Shown: positions 1 through 6,771, counted from the first letter of the stretch. The stretch is 10,202 bases of DNA from an uncultured Bacteroidales bacterium (GCA_937884015.1 CALGBV010000002.1:1-10202), one strand, 5' to 3'. Translations and numbers: made by a program. Notes: generated by a model not told the origin, from the sequence alone.

Positions 1-1707
1 CTCGTCTTTGGGCAAAGAATCTAATCCGGGAATGTTGATTTCGAAATTCTGGCGAAGGAACTCAATCAGCGTGATGTTCAGGACTACATCTTCGTCCCTT
101 TTTCGGATGAAATAATTCCCTTTTTTGTAAACTATATCGACAGGCAACATCAAGATTGGGGCGTAACGTGGAGTTTCGCTGAGTTCGGTCTCGAACCATC
201 TCAATGTTCCGATGGCAAGATAAAGGGCGTTGGCGCCAGTCTCTTCAATGACGTTTCGAGAGGCGCGGTAAATGTGTTTGAGTATGTTACGCGTCTCTGA
301 TTCAGTGTGGTATGAATGAAGCGTGTGATGCTCGATATCGTTTAGAATGAGTTCGTGCAACTCGGGCAGCAGCTTCGAACGGATGAGCCTTTCTTCGGTC
401 GGAAACTTGATTTCCACATTGGGTTTTGGCATGATGACATACTCTTTGCCATCGTGCAAATAATCCTCAATGAGATTCACGTCGAACGAAATAAATTGAA
501 TGGCTCTTTGACGGAGATACAGATTCAGCATGGAGTTGCGCAGCGAAAAATCAAGGAGTTTCCTTTCCCAAATGTCCATTTTGGTGAGTTCGCGCTTGCT
601 TTCGATGATTTTGCTGAGGTCGTAGCGCGAATGTTCTTTCACATCGAGAACGCACTCATCGTGCTGAACGCCGTTGGTGTCAATCTCCCAGGTGCCATCG
701 TTTTGGGCTCTTAGTGGGAGGGGAAGAATACGTTCAAGGCGGCAACGTCGGATGTCGATAAAAAGCTCAAACTTGCTGAGGTCGGCCAGATTTGTTTCTG
801 CAATCTGCTGTGCGTCTTCGAATGAAGTTTTTTCTTCCGTAATTTGCGTACATTCAATGACTAACATCTCGTCGATGCCTTCGGCACATTTCTTTTCGAT
901 GAAGGACGCGTCGTCGCAGACACTGTATTGGCAGCAATCGTCGACAAGCCAAACGGCTAAATAAGCATGCCCTGTCTGAAGCACGACGCCACTATGGATG
1001 CCTACGCTTTCGAGCACGCTGGCAAAAAGCAAGGTCAGTTCGATGCAATTGCCGAGCTTGGAGGAAAGGACTTGGTCGGGTAGTGTAATGCGTTGTCCTA
1101 CAGTTTCGTATGAAGCCGGTATTGGACGGTAGACGATTTTCTCGGCGTGTAAGGCTCCGTAAATGGCGGCAATTTGTTTCCTGACTTCATTGCTGTTACC
1201 CGACTGATAACCGGTGAATGACGATGATTTTGACAAGCTCTTGAGAATCTGCGCGGCCTTGACGACGATGTTGCTGATGGCAGGGTGGTTGGGCAACACA
1301 AAGGAAGCCAGACATTGCGGCAGAATGCTGGTGCCCAGCCATTGGTCGTAAGGCATTACTTCGATCTGGTAGTCTTTTGAGAACAGTTCCGTACTGCAAT
1401 TCTCACCGTTTTCGTCGGCCTTAATCTTCACATTGAAAGTGGTCAGCATTTTTTCCGTGATGGAAGCGACCTTCTCCGGAATGGGTTGCAAGTCGATGCC
1501 TTGCAGCCTGACCGATTTTTCCGCTTTGATTACGCTGACGGCATTGGAACGTGTCGGGTTGAAGAACTCGCCGGAACATTCGACCACGACGTTATGTAAA
1601 TCTTCGTCAGAGTTGTTGCCGATTTCAATTGACTGACAGATTGCAATCCTGTTGTTTGCCAACGAATAGTTAATTGCGGGAAGGTATTCAATCTTAAACT
1701 CTACCAT
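1..1707 (-). CDS. DUF4011 helicase-type protein with transglutaminase-like N-terminal region (partial)
   Basis: I translated 569 uninterrupted codons from the ATG at 1707 to the window edge; the C-terminus lies outside. Residues 1-150 look like a beta-rich domain and include YDQWLG and VLPNHPAI, which I associate with this family. Residues about 219-266 are transglutaminase-like: GNCIEL (Cys221), GHAYLAVW (His247) and an acidic VCDD (Asp265/266), so a Cys-His-Asp triad is possible. DUF4011 begins near 379 with IWERKLLDFSLRNSMLNL (Trp380, Arg390, Asn391) and continues through RYAPILMLPVDI and DEDVVLNITLIEFLRQNF. Full proteins of this family normally continue into a superfamily 1 helicase and often a C-terminal nuclease-like domain (DUF3320 or Vsr); neither can be seen here. 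Such proteins are known from antiphage islands. It is GC-richer than the mcrBC genes upstream of it. The start is the first ATG, preceded by an A-rich leader. The domain call is firm, the role inferred. Confidence 0.88.
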   Translation of the reverse strand, partial: MVEFKIEYLPAINYSLANNRIAICQSIEIGNNSDEDLHNVVVECSGEFFNPTRSNAVSVIKAEKSVRLQGIDLQPIPEKVASITEKMLTTFNVKIKADENGENCSTELFSKDYQIEVMPYDQWLGTSILPQCLASFVLPNHPAISNIVVKAAQILKSLSKSSSFTGYQSGNSNEVRKQIAAIYGALHAEKIVYRPIPASYETVGQRITLPDQVLSSKLGNCIELTLLFASVLESVGIHSGVVLQTGHAYLAVWLVDDCCQYSVCDDASFIEKKCAEGIDEMLVIECTQITEEKTSFEDAQQIAETNLADLSKFELFIDIRRCRLERILPLPLRAQNDGTWEIDTNGVQHDECVLDVKEHSRYDLSKIIESKRELTKMDIWERKLLDFSLRNSMLNLYLRQRAIQFISFDVNLIEDYLHDGKEYVIMPKPNVEIKFPTEERLIRSKLLPELHELILNDIEHHTLHSYHTESETRNILKHIYRASRNVIEETGANALYLAIGTLRWFETELSETPRYAPILMLPVDIVYKKGNYFIRKRDEDVVLNITLIEFLRQNFEINIPGLDSLPKDE

Positions 1708-1804
1708 ATCTTTCGCTTTTTTTGTTTTCAAGAACTTTGCGCTATGAATTAGGTGTTTAGCTTTGAAAAAGAAGACGAAAATGCCTTCAATTCATAGTTT
1801 GATG

Positions 1805-1812
1805 CAAACATA
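1805..1812 (-). promoter_or_regulatory. Candidate Bacteroidetes -7 box upstream of the DUF4011 gene
   Basis: The minus strand reads TATGTTTG, an exact TAnnTTTG match, about 100 nt before the ATG at 1707. The same eight bases occur before mcrB. I see no good -33 TTTG at the usual 19-21 bp spacing, so this is a motif match only. If used, it would let the DUF4011 gene be transcribed separately from mcrBC. Confidence 0.4.
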
Positions 1813-1894
1813 CGAAAATGAAATGGAATTTGAGGGAAACAGGTTGAAAAATTTATTGGCAAGATTGTCCTTCGGGCTGTTCAGTTCGGCAAGG

Positions 1895-2030
1895 CTATTC
1901 TTCGTTTTTCTTCCGATAATCCTGAATGTCGAGAATCAAGCCGTCAATGATTGAGAGTTTCTGCTCTTTATAGTCATCATCAAGAGTATAATCAAGGAGA
2001 TTCGTCTGTGTTAATTCAAGAGACAATAAA
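1895..2030 (-). pseudogene. Decayed second copy of the tail of the 68-aa small gene
   Basis: On the minus strand this reads LDDDYKEQKLSIIDG and runs on to QDYRKKNEE and a TAG. It matches the C-terminal half of the intact 68-aa protein encoded at 6144-5938, which has LDDDYSKEQKLSIIDG and ends QDYRKKIEEQEQ. The resemblance extends upstream to about TNLLDYTLDDDY versus TDLLESQLDDDY, then stops. An open frame of 89 codons from an ATG at 2164 contains this tail, but its first half (rich in Arg, His, Leu and Cys) does not resemble the intact protein. That half overlaps a hydrophobic frame and the remnant of the HKD gene. I therefore read it as a 3' fragment. A short protein from an internal ATG remains possible. 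Confidence 0.6.
1906..1984 (-). repeat. Direct repeat, left copy (pairs with 5958-6039)
   Basis: Positions 1906-1951 are identical over 46 bp to 5958-6003, in the same orientation. The next 30 or so bases match with a few substitutions and a 3-nt difference that keeps frame (one Ser codon). The repeat lies inside the tail of the 68-aa gene family and marks one side of the mcrBC segment. Confidence 0.9.
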
Positions 2031-2160
2031 CAGCGTAGCCGATAAGAAATAATATCGCTCCAATAATGCATAGAACAAAGACGGCTGTCGGTATGCCAAT
2101 GTAAATGCAGGCGGCGATCCTGTAGAAGCGTTGTTTGCAGGTTTTGCAATACTTGTCCAT
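2011..2160 (-). CDS. Possible 49-aa single-pass membrane peptide with CxxC
   Basis: The ATG at 2160 opens 49 codons ending in TAA at 2011. The peptide begins MDKYCKTCKQRFYR, with a CxxC, and residues about 15-47 are almost wholly hydrophobic (for example AVFVLCIIGAILFLIGYAV), so it would insert in the membrane. Its first 10 or so residues are in frame with, and align to, the cysteine-bearing tail of the HKD protein encoded at 6767-6252 (VWIGKMCKGCKRK versus VWMDKYCKTCKQR). It could therefore be the end of a TM-tailed HKD paralogue, a fusion created by recombination, or a small toxin-like peptide reusing that start. It begins 55 nt after the mcrC stop on the same strand. I recognise no family and am unsure it is expressed. 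Confidence 0.3.
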   Translation of the reverse strand: MDKYCKTCKQRFYRIAACIYIGIPTAVFVLCIIGAILFLIGYAVYCLLN

Positions 2161-2207
2161 CCAAACCTTGTCGAATAGGTCAATGAGTTGTTCAACGATG
2201 TTATCGG
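2103..2207 (-). pseudogene. Remnant of the C-terminus of an HKD (PLD-type) nuclease gene
   Basis: Starting 8 nt after the mcrC stop, the minus strand reads DNIVEQLIDLFDKVWMDKYC. It aligns with the end of the intact HKD protein, TIVEQAMNQFDEVWIGKMC, and the nucleotide similarity continues to about 2103, opposite 6252-6357. The catalytic HKD part is absent: upstream sequence is mcrC. This is therefore a 3' fragment whose join with mcrC sits just past the mcrC stop codon. Together with the adjacent fragment of the 68-aa gene it repeats the gene order HKD then small protein seen at 6767-5938. Confidence 0.6.
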
Positions 2208-2215
2208 CGCGTATG

Positions 2216-3550
2216 TCAGAATACCATCCTTAATTGCTTCTCCGAATCATGTATCACAGTCATGAAATCTTTCCATGATTGCGCCGATTGCGGCACATGA
2301 AACGGGATGACCGACAAGGTTCCTCCATAGCCTACTAATTTGAATTTTTGAGGCTTGGATTGTTGCTCAAAAGGATAAATATAGCCGCCATTTTCCGCTT
2401 TCCTGCAATACATATAGGTCACCACCTGATACAAATCTTCGCGACTAACTCCTTGATTTAGATGTTTGTATTTCGCATCAATGATGTAATTGTCTTTCCA
2501 GAAATCAGGATATAATTTTCGAGAATTTCTATCAATTTGCTCGCCATCAGAAAATGAGTCGTCAGCTTGAGGTTTCTCAAACATTGGCAAACCGCCTTTC
2601 GACTTTTTGTTTTGAGGATGTTTGAATCCGCATTCCTTTAGAATGGTGTTTAAATACTCTTCCCAAAGCCAGGCTCCATCGAATAGCACACCATAAACCT
2701 TGTCTTTTTCCATTCCGAATTTGATGGCTTCGTGACGCAAAATCTGCAAGCAAAGCCTTTGCAGATGAGTATATTCCGTGAAGTAAGGATGTTTGAGCGG
2801 ACGTAAATTATCGTAAATAATACGTTGACGACTTAGATATGAGTAGGAAGGTGTCGCCATCGTTATTTGGGAAACGCAATTCCGGGTTTCATCATCGTTG
2901 GTCAGAATAATACGGCCTTGTTCTTTTTGTTTGATGTATTCAATGGTGTGTCGGACGAGTTGCGTCACCTCGTTATCGTAACTGTGTTCGCGGGCAGAAT
3001 AAGCGATGGTTCCGCGAAAAGGGATGTTCTGGCGCAAATGCCGGCTAATGTCGATAGGCCCTTTGAGATTGGCATCGTTGTACTCATTTCGCTTATACTT
3101 CTTAAAAAGCCCTTGTGCCAAAGCTTTTTTAAGAAAGTGAGGAAACAAATAAAGCAGAAAGTCAAAAATAGGTTCTTTTGACAATGAATGTTTAATATCG
3201 AAAATATTGATACTAAACACTTTCTGCAACATATAATGAAGAAAATAGTCGTCTGTATTCTGTTTGTCAAAACGGGAACAGATGTCCAATTGAGTTTCGT
3301 TCACGCCAACGAAGCCCATAATGTTTCCCGTTTTGATGTTTTCTTCCTTCAGCGAAATGATTTCCGACTCGCTGATTTTATCCTCACATGAAGAAAAGTC
3401 GCAGGGGAACAACAGCAAATTGGGATTGTCGTCAAATGACAATCTTGAGATTGGCACATTGGCAATCCGTTCCAGATTCTTCAGGTCGGCTTTAGCAGAT
3501 TGACCGACATAAATCCAATCGTGGTTATCCGTTATTCTCAGGCGACTCAT
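2216..3550 (-). CDS. mcrC: McrC-type PD-(D/E)xK restriction subunit
   Basis: McrC is the nuclease partner of the McrB motor in type IV, modification-dependent restriction; it also stimulates McrB NTP hydrolysis. The protein is 444 aa from the ATG at 3550. The C-terminal nuclease shows DGAWLWEEYL (about 291-300), YPDFW (Asp349), IIDAKYK (Asp358, Lys360) and DLYQVVTYMYC (Gln375), together a PD-(D/E)xK site of the McrC family. The N-terminal half matches the general McrC pattern but has no motif I can name. An upstream ATG at 3589 would give 457 aa with a 65-nt overlap on mcrB; I prefer 3550 (MSRLRITDNH) because the overlap falls to 26 nt and the extra residues look like read-through of mcrB sequence in another frame. 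It is translationally coupled to mcrB. Nothing looks broken. Confidence 0.9.
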   Translation of the reverse strand: MSRLRITDNHDWIYVGQSAKADLKNLERIANVPISRLSFDDNPNLLLFPCDFSSCEDKISESEIISLKEENIKTGNIMGFVGVNETQLDICSRFDKQNTDDYFLHYMLQKVFSINIFDIKHSLSKEPIFDFLLYLFPHFLKKALAQGLFKKYKRNEYNDANLKGPIDISRHLRQNIPFRGTIAYSAREHSYDNEVTQLVRHTIEYIKQKEQGRIILTNDDETRNCVSQITMATPSYSYLSRQRIIYDNLRPLKHPYFTEYTHLQRLCLQILRHEAIKFGMEKDKVYGVLFDGAWLWEEYLNTILKECGFKHPQNKKSKGGLPMFEKPQADDSFSDGEQIDRNSRKLYPDFWKDNYIIDAKYKHLNQGVSREDLYQVVTYMYCRKAENGGYIYPFEQQSKPQKFKLVGYGGTLSVIPFHVPQSAQSWKDFMTVIHDSEKQLRMVF

Positions 3551-5462
3551 TGTTGTACGCGGCTTCCAATTTAGCAATACTTTCTTCAATGTTCAACGAA
3601 CCACGGAGGTATTCGCGAAGCAAGCCCTCAAGATGGTTATTCCAAAGATTTTCGAATCCGCCATCAGCATCACTCACATAATTTTTCAATTTCAAGAAAT
3701 AGGCAGCTCCGATGTGGTAGGCTGATGAAAGTCCTTCGATTTTTGAAATTTCAGCATTCAATCGTTTCATTCGTTCAATAGCTTCGTCCTTCAATTCTCC
3801 CAATTCTTCAAGCATTTCAATATTGTCATCCGCCTTGATTTCCTTAAACGCAAAACGACGGCGGAAAGCGAAGTCCATACTTTCCACGCTGCGGTCGATG
3901 TCGTTCATCGTGCCAATGATATAAACATTTTTGGGGACAAAGAAATGTCCGAAATTATTATCATCAGTAATACCCAACTTGTCATCAAAATCATTAGGCA
4001 CTGTTTGCATATTTGCATACTGTGTACGCACTTTTCCATTTTCTCCACGGTAGCCCGGATCAATGGAGAAGAAAAGTTCGCCGAAAATTTTTGAAATTTC
4101 GCCACGGTTGATTTCATCGATAATGAAAACGTAGTTTTTATTTGGATTATTCAATGCTTTAACACAAAATTCCTTAAACACACCATCTTTTCTTTCAAAC
4201 CCAACATTACCATTTTCATCTTGAATAGGACGAAGTCCTTCTACGAAATCAGTGTAATCGTATGAAGGGTGGAACTGAACAAAACCATAATCCTCTTTTG
4301 AATCACGTTGCTTTAAAGAATCTACAGCCTCGCCTGTCTTTAAGTCGAAATTGGAGTATAAGATGTACGCAAATTCATCAACAGTGATATCTTTTCTATC
4401 CTTACATGCAATTTTATAAAAATTGTATACGACTTTATTCTTATCCAAAATGTCTTTCTGATTTTCCAAACCAAATAAATCAATGACATTATCCAAATAC
4501 GTCTTACTGTTGATTGGAAAAAAATCATTGGGGTAATATGTTGAAAGAATTTTTAGTAAGAAAGAATCACCAAGATAATTATGAATATTTTTTTGTTTTT
4601 CAACACACTCACTGATTTCCGAGGCCAATTCTTTCATGAGAGATTCATTAGTAATATTTGTATTAGAATCCTTTTTCTTATTCTTTAAAAAGCCAGTGAA
4701 AACGTAATCTAACGATTCTTTATTTCTATACACCAAATATGACCTTGATGAACCCGGAAAATATTTACCCAAAGCTGTCAATCCTCGTTCTATCCACCAG
4801 CAAAAATTATCTTTACCGCCATCTCCTATGCAATATTGTTCCAATGTCAAGTCTTTCAATTTTTCTTTTGGAAAACGTTTGAGGAAAACGGCTCTGAGTT
4901 CATTTAATCTTTTTGTTTCTTCATCGCTGTGTTTGAACCGCCCAATGATTTGTTCAAGCAATTCTTTAGGATTATATGTGTTCTGTGCCGCAATTTGTTG
5001 TGCGATTTGCTTTGCCAGATATGTTTTCCCCGTGCCTGGAGCGCCGGTGAGGATGAGATTGTAGTTGGTTGTTAAAAGCTCGGCCAAATCTTGTTTTGTT
5101 TCTTCGTGATTATCCATATTGAAAATTCGTTTAATATGTTCTTCATTGTCAATTTTGCAAAGTGTATTTGCATACCAAGTAATGTCTGTTAAATCTTTAC
5201 GGCATTCTTTCCAATCAACTTCAACTCTCATTTTGTCGGCATGAATTTTTTTAATCACTCCCGTACAAAATATTCTCAAATACGATTTGCTGTTTTTAAC
5301 ATAAGTTGATTTAAGAGCCATGTGGTCTCCCACGCGCATAGTATTGTAAACGTCTTTGTACTTTTCGTCATAGCCGTTCTCCCATATATGTTCTTCCTTG
5401 AAACGGTCTAACTGACTATCACCATCCCATGTAAAACCAGCGATGTAATAATTTCTCTTCAT
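3525..5462 (-). CDS. mcrB: McrB-type AAA+ NTPase with N-terminal reader-like domain
   Basis: McrB proteins form hexameric NTP-driven motors that recruit McrC to modified DNA. This one has 645 aa. Residues 1-115 (YYIAGFTW, WENGY, MRVGDHMALKSTY, FCTGVIKKI) resemble PUA/EVE-like modules found at the front of some McrB homologues and may read the DNA base; that is inference. The AAA+ core has Walker A GAPGTGKT at 140-147, QFHPSYDYTDFVEGL at 396-410, Walker B VFIIDEINR at 445-453, the McrB signature GTMNDIDRS at 517-525 and an Arg-rich FRRRF at 533-537. Between about 165 and 390 lies an insertion of roughly 200 residues, including DNFCWWIERGLTALG, that separates Walker A from the rest. A stop at 5495-5493 in the same frame bounds any longer start. 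The gene is AT-rich compared with the small genes before it. Confidence 0.92.
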   Translation of the reverse strand: MKRNYYIAGFTWDGDSQLDRFKEEHIWENGYDEKYKDVYNTMRVGDHMALKSTYVKNSKSYLRIFCTGVIKKIHADKMRVEVDWKECRKDLTDITWYANTLCKIDNEEHIKRIFNMDNHEETKQDLAELLTTNYNLILTGAPGTGKTYLAKQIAQQIAAQNTYNPKELLEQIIGRFKHSDEETKRLNELRAVFLKRFPKEKLKDLTLEQYCIGDGGKDNFCWWIERGLTALGKYFPGSSRSYLVYRNKESLDYVFTGFLKNKKKDSNTNITNESLMKELASEISECVEKQKNIHNYLGDSFLLKILSTYYPNDFFPINSKTYLDNVIDLFGLENQKDILDKNKVVYNFYKIACKDRKDITVDEFAYILYSNFDLKTGEAVDSLKQRDSKEDYGFVQFHPSYDYTDFVEGLRPIQDENGNVGFERKDGVFKEFCVKALNNPNKNYVFIIDEINRGEISKIFGELFFSIDPGYRGENGKVRTQYANMQTVPNDFDDKLGITDDNNFGHFFVPKNVYIIGTMNDIDRSVESMDFAFRRRFAFKEIKADDNIEMLEELGELKDEAIERMKRLNAEISKIEGLSSAYHIGAAYFLKLKNYVSDADGGFENLWNNHLEGLLREYLRGSLNIEESIAKLEAAYNNESPENNG

Positions 5463-5570
5463 TACTTTACAATTATTATGAACTTCTATTCTTTATTATT
5501 TTCTGTTATTTTCCACTCGGTACTCTTCCGCAAAATCCTTTAACGAAAGTCGGTGGGAAAATGCGAACTG

Positions 5571-5578
5571 CAAACATA
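5571..5578 (-). promoter_or_regulatory. Candidate -7 promoter box for mcrBC
   Basis: The minus strand reads TATGTTTG, matching TAnnTTTG, in the 155-bp gap between the 101-aa gene and mcrB. It lies about 109 nt before the mcrB ATG and implies a leader of about 100 nt. The identical octamer lies before the DUF4011 gene. No clear -33 element is visible. The wide gap here, against 1-14 nt in most of the rest of the cluster, supports separate transcription of mcrBC. Confidence 0.45.
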
Positions 5579-5617
5579 CATCATATTTCTGTTTTTTTTA
5601 CATTCTTTTGCGAAAAA

Positions 5618-5923
5618 TCACTCTTGTCTTTCAATTTCCACCTTCAGCGGTTGGTTGTCGTAGCACCATTTGCGATGATTTGACATCTGTTCGGAAATGA
5701 ACGTCTTGATGTCTTCTACATTCCAGTCGAAAGCATCTCCGGCATCAATCAGAATCTCAGTGAGGCGGTTGATGGCTTGCGAGTGATATACGCTCGACAC
5801 TTGGTTGAAGGTTTTTCCCGTGGCATGGGCTACGGCATCGATGGTCTCGACAGCTCCGCTGAGTTCTTCAAACAACAAGTCTTCGTTGTGACGATAGCGT
5901 TTTCTGTTATTTTGTTCTATCAT
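5618..5923 (-). CDS. Small protein of unknown function (101 aa)
   Basis: I do not recognise this family. The protein is soluble, mostly helical in appearance and mildly acidic, with a basic start (NNRKRYRHNEDLLFEEL) and an Asp/Glu-rich second half (DAGDAFDWNVEDIKTF). There is no signal peptide, membrane segment or nuclease motif. The ATG at 5923 is 14 nt after the stop of the 68-aa gene, so the two are almost certainly co-transcribed. It ends 155 bp before mcrB and has no copy on the left side of mcrBC, unlike its two upstream neighbours. GC is higher than in mcrBC. It could be an accessory, immunity or regulatory factor; nothing in the sequence decides this. Confidence 0.7.
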   Translation of the reverse strand: MIEQNNRKRYRHNEDLLFEELSGAVETIDAVAHATGKTFNQVSSVYHSQAINRLTEILIDAGDAFDWNVEDIKTFISEQMSNHRKWCYDNQPLKVEIERQE

Positions 5924-5937
5924 AGTGCATTATGTTT

Positions 5938-6144
5938 TTATTGTTCTTGTTCTTCAATTTTCTTCCGATAATCCTGAATGTCGAGAATCAAGCCGTCAAT
6001 GATGGAGAGTTTCTGTTCTTTTGAATAGTCATCGTCAAGTTGAGACTCAAGCAAATCGGTGATGGAAAATTCGATAGGATAGTTGCAGCCATCTTCATTG
6101 GGAAACAACACGAAATAATAATCCCTGCTGATTTCTGTGTTCAT
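5938..6144 (-). CDS. Small acidic protein of unknown function (68 aa)
   Basis: No family is recognised. The 68-aa product starts MNTEISRDYYFVLFPNEDG, is strongly acidic around LESQLDDDYSKEQ, and ends in a charged, probably helical tail (ILDIQDYRKKIEEQEQ). There is no membrane segment. The gene follows the HKD gene after a 107-nt gap and precedes the 101-aa gene by 14 nt. Its 3' half is repeated at 1895-2030, on the far side of mcrBC, where protein sequence is kept better than the surrounding DNA (the difference in length is a whole codon). That pattern suggests it was a functional protein in both places and that the two copies diverged rather than arose very recently. Confidence 0.72.
   Translation of the reverse strand: MNTEISRDYYFVLFPNEDGCNYPIEFSITDLLESQLDDDYSKEQKLSIIDGLILDIQDYRKKIEEQEQ
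5958..6039 (-). repeat. Direct repeat, right copy (pairs with 1906-1984)
   Basis: This is the intact-gene copy of the repeat; 5958-6003 equals 1906-1951 base for base. The two copies lie about 4.05 kb apart in the same orientation, enclosing mcrC, mcrB and the 101-aa gene. Confidence 0.9.
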
Positions 6145-6175
6145 AATGATAAGTTTATAGCGTTAATACTGGCTG

Positions 6176-6183
6176 CAAAACTA
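6176..6183 (-). promoter_or_regulatory. Weak candidate -7 box before the 68-aa gene
   Basis: The minus strand reads TAGTTTTG, a TAnnTTTG match, 31 nt before the ATG at 6144. No -33 element is apparent. In an AT-rich gap such a match could be chance. Confidence 0.2.
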
Positions 6184-6188
6184 AAACA

Positions 6189-6215
6189 GAGGTGTGCTAT
6201 TTGCGGGCATACCTC
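6189..6215 (-). terminator. Hairpin after the HKD gene, possible weak terminator
   Basis: Nine-base arms at 6207-6215 and 6189-6197 pair with one mismatch around a 9-nt loop, 37 nt past the HKD stop on the minus strand, followed by a T-rich stretch (TGTTTTAGTTTTG). The plus-strand version pairs fully with one G-U. The T run is interrupted, so termination would be partial; it may instead be an attenuator or an RNA-stability element between the HKD gene and the two small genes. Confidence 0.35.
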
Positions 6216-6251
6216 CGTTGAAAGTTCGTTTTGCTGAAAAAAAAGCGGTTT

Positions 6252-6767
6252 CTATGCAATCGGGTCGCCGCAAAACTCCTTTCGTTTGCAGCCTTTGCAC
6301 ATCTTGCCAATCCAAACCTCATCGAATTGGTTCATGGCTTGTTCGACAATCGTTGGGTCGTCGGTGAGAATGCCCGTTTCGAAGTTGCGTGTTCCTTCGC
6401 CTTTCATGCCGATTCCGGCTCCAGTAAGGTTGGCGCTTCCGATGTAGACTTCCTTGCAGTCGAAGACAATCATCTTGAAATGGACGCGCGGACAGAGCAC
6501 ACGCTCCAAGCCGTCGAATAGGGCAGGGTACTTGTCGAAATCCTCGCGGAAGGCAGGCCCTGGTTCCTTGGCATGGATAAGCCGTATCTCAACACCCTTT
6601 CGGATGAGTTGTGCCAAGAGTTTCAGGAATGGCATTTTCTCGCCTTTCATCTCGATGTAGGCATCCTTGATGTCGGCGGTGCCAATCCACAGCGTGTGCT
6701 TCACATCGGCGCAGTGGGCGAGGACGCGGGCGTAGTGGGCGGAGTTGGAGAGGAAGGTGGTGGGCAT
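6252..6767 (-). CDS. Single-HKD phospholipase-D-type nuclease
   Basis: This 171-aa protein has one HKD motif: HFKMIVFD (His96, Lys98, Asp103) followed by GSANLTG (Ser111, Asn113). Small single-motif members of the PLD superfamily usually dimerise to build one active site and many cut DNA or RNA, so nuclease is more likely than lipase; the substrate is unknown. Other family-like segments are LWIGTADIKDAY (26-37) and VEIRLIHAKEPGP (59-71). The tail has Cys157, Cys160 and Cys166 (MCKGCKRKEFC), a possible metal-binding knuckle. The ATG at 6767 lies 4 nt after the stop of the DUF262 gene, so co-expression is likely. At about 55-60% GC in places it is much GC-richer than that neighbour (about 30% in parts), a sign of different origin. 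A 3' fragment of a related gene sits at 2103-2207. Confidence 0.88.
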   Translation of the reverse strand: MPTTFLSNSAHYARVLAHCADVKHTLWIGTADIKDAYIEMKGEKMPFLKLLAQLIRKGVEIRLIHAKEPGPAFREDFDKYPALFDGLERVLCPRVHFKMIVFDCKEVYIGSANLTGAGIGMKGEGTRNFETGILTDDPTIVEQAMNQFDEVWIGKMCKGCKRKEFCGDPIA

Positions 6768-6771
6768 AAGA

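Noticed and set aside
355..964. Plus-strand open frames inside the DUF4011 gene
   Set aside because: They lie antisense to a continuous 569-codon frame with clear family motifs and show no domain of their own.
1742..1797. Short inverted repeat (about 9 bp arms, 40-nt spacer) before the DUF4011 gene
   Set aside because: The arms are short and AT-rich with a long loop; likely chance, and no IS-like gene is associated.
1895..2164. 89-aa open frame as an intact gene
   Set aside because: Only its C-terminal part resembles the 68-aa protein; the first half overlaps the HKD-tail remnant and a hydrophobic frame and looks non-coding in this phase.
2867..3503. Frames on both strands inside mcrC
   Set aside because: They overlap the intact mcrC frame and have no recognisable protein features.
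3551..3589. Longer mcrC start (ATG at 3589)
   Set aside because: It would overlap mcrB by 65 nt and add residues with no McrC-like character; the ATG at 3550 gives a 26-nt overlap and a family-like start.
2103..6767. DISARM-like system (HKD protein as drmC)
   Set aside because: No DrmA-type helicase, DrmB (DUF1998) or methyltransferase is present, and the HKD protein is a small single-motif type.
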